From assembly GCA_016713985.1 (NCBI GenBank), contig JADJOD010000018.1, positions 1 through 64,000 on the forward strand: DNA of 64,000 bases, given 5' to 3'. Below the pieces are notes generated by a model. The model searched no databases. It was not told where the DNA came from and saw only the letters and a list, made by a program, of their open reading frames with translations. Both the position numbers and the translations under genes were made by a program. Positions within the stretch are counted from its first letter, which is position 1, and every line of letters begins with the position of its first letter. This stretch comes from Lewinellaceae bacterium. Lineage in GTDB: Bacteria; Bacteroidota; Bacteroidia; Chitinophagales; Saprospiraceae. Shown here in pieces: positions 63,076 to 64,000 of the stretch.

Positions 63076-63590
63076 CCCTTTTTATACACCGGCACCGTGG
63101 AGCAGGGCTCTCCAAACAAAATACTTTGCGCCACCGGCTGCAGTCGCCGGGTGATTTCGAGGTAGGCGGAAGCGGGCACGGGTTTGTCGCTGCACCCTTT
63201 AACAACGATACGTTTGCCTTCAAAGGCGCTGAGGTCTAAAGCGGCTAATTTTTTTTAAAAAGCCGTTTCCACGAACATCCCGGGTGTGGTTTGGGCTATG
63301 TCGCCGGCAAACGGTGCGGCATACGTGGCCACAAGCATATACGCCCACATCGGGATGATGGCGTCGGTTGAACAAAAAACGGCGAGATTTTTTCCTTTGT
63401 ACTGTTCCCAGTTATGGGTTTTGAGCGCCTCGCGGAAGTCCTTCTCTTTCAGGATCATCTCCATAAAAAGGTAATCCTTCAGGTCGAAGGGCGCAACATC
63501 GCCGGCCGGGTAAAATTCTTCCAGGTCGATGGTCACGAGTCCGCTGTTGGCGACCCGGTTGACGAGTGGTTGATCGAGTATGGTATCCAT
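63066..63590 (-). pseudogene. DUF2480 protein interrupted by an in-frame stop
   Basis: The N-terminal part (LVNRVANSGLVTIDLEEFYP to VETAF) and the C-terminal part (KKLAALDLSAFEGKRIVV, then ITRRLQPVAQSILFGEPCST) are in the same frame. One TAA at 63255-63257 lies between AF and KKL, in a stretch of five T then eight A on the coding strand. Without it the protein is about 174 residues, the normal size of this Bacteroidota family of unknown function. The stop could be a homopolymer artefact or a true nonsense change. It lies 15 bases after the scpB stop, so the two are probably co-transcribed. Confidence 0.75.
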
Positions 63591-63605
63591 ATGATCCGAA
63601 AAGTT

Positions 63606-64000
63606 TTACTCCGGCGCCGGGGTGAATTCTTCAATTGAAGGTGTTTCTCCCACCGAATTTTCCAGTTCTTTAAAATCCTTGGGTTTGGGCAGGTCTGCTA
63701 AACTGTTGATTCCCAGGTAGTCCATAAACTTATCGGAGGTGGAATACAACAATGGCCGGCCCGGCCCTTCACTGCGGCCGGTAATGACAACAAGTTCCTT
63801 TTCCAAAAGTTTTTGCAGGGCGTAATCACAATTGACGCCGCGGATTTCTTCCAGTTCGGGTTTGCTGACCGGTTGTTTGTACGCGACCAGCGCCAGCGTT
63901 TCGAGGGCGGCCTGGGAGAGGCGTTTTTTGGTGGTTTGTTTCAGGTGGATGGCGATGGTGTTGTGGTAGGCGCCTTTGGTCAGGAACTGATACCCACCGG
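63606..64000 (-). CDS. scpB: Segregation and condensation protein B (3' part)
   Basis: The frame is open to the window end, so the N-terminus is missing. The visible 130 residues are diagnostic for ScpB: GGYQFLTKGAYHNTIAIHL, ALETLALVAYKQPVSKPELE, IRGVNCDYALQKLLEKELV, ITGRSEGPGRPLLYSTSDKF and MDYLGINSLADLP. ScpB forms the kleisin complex with ScpA and SMC that compacts chromosomes. The acidic tail (ENSVGETPSIEEFTPAPE) is of the kind common in Bacteroidota. It is likely co-transcribed with the DUF2480 gene. Confidence 0.95.
   Translation of the reverse strand, partial: GGYQFLTKGAYHNTIAIHLKQTTKKRLSQAALETLALVAYKQPVSKPELEEIRGVNCDYALQKLLEKELVVITGRSEGPGRPLLYSTSDKFMDYLGINSLADLPKPKDFKELENSVGETPSIEEFTPAPE

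Overview
The window reads as a chromosomal segment of a Bacteroidota bacterium, most plausibly of the Saprospirales/Chitinophagales side. The evidence is the long run of roughly 790-residue FtsX/MacB-like permeases, DUF4199, DUF2480 and DUF4058 proteins, a ThuA/PQQ-type dehydrogenase, Bacteroidota promoter boxes (TTTG, about 20 bp, TAnnTTTG) and weak Shine-Dalgarno sites. The lineage is an inference from gene content. I saw no rRNA, tRNA or CRISPR array.

Layout. (1) 1-14173: six FtsX-like permeases in tandem on the + strand (the first a decayed remnant at the window edge), with a small NTF2-like secreted protein and a frameshifted DoxX gene between them. (2) 14180-26278: an accessory island that interrupts the permease array. 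It holds a GH42-like glycosidase, a PIN toxin-antitoxin pair, a co-directional set of SIR2-like, TIR and nSTAND NTPase genes (17255-22670), a DUF4058 gene, a membrane adenylate cyclase, a small unknown gene and a lipoprotein with an operator-like promoter. (3) 26349-33728: three more permeases, two of them frameshifted. (4) 33941-39016, minus strand: an M48-like peptidase, a four-helix membrane protein whose tail resembles effector-associated domain EAD11, an M48 peptidase with TPRs, and nagA. (5) 39190-47040: a frameshifted amino-acid permease, a class-C beta-lactamase-like lipoprotein, an ankyrin protein, a serine-less alpha/beta hydrolase, two DUF4199 membrane proteins and an ABC exporter. 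(6) 47254-61865, minus strand: an L-rhamnose catabolic block (lactate oxidase, rhamnulokinase, rhamnose isomerase, fused aldolase/lactaldehyde dehydrogenase, rhamnose transporter) with a DUF4143 ATPase gene placed inside it. Upstream of it lie a ThuA/PQQ/PKD/cytochrome c protein, a TIM-barrel isomerase, a truncated GH106 rhamnosidase and an esterase remnant. (7) 62161-64000: an AraC-type regulator, an interrupted DUF2480 gene and the 3' part of scpB.

How genes may work together. The rhamnose genes describe a full route: symport, isomerisation, phosphorylation, aldol cleavage to DHAP and L-lactaldehyde, oxidation to L-lactate, then to pyruvate. The SIR2/TIR/nSTAND set has the architecture of an NTP-dependent conflict (immune) system. 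Its large protein ends in an EAD11-like module, and the same kind of module ends the membrane protein at 36676-37398. That suggests a sensor and a membrane effector or partner joined by homotypic domains.

Two sequence-level themes run through the window. First, at least nine reading frames are broken by single-base indels, many in short homopolymers, while downstream frames stay intact. Either the assembly has indel errors or several genes are recently inactivated. Second, palindromic and short tandem repeats are frequent, including 14-bp-arm hairpins with a TCCAA/TTGGA-type loop that are carried in frame inside nagA and the rhamnose genes.
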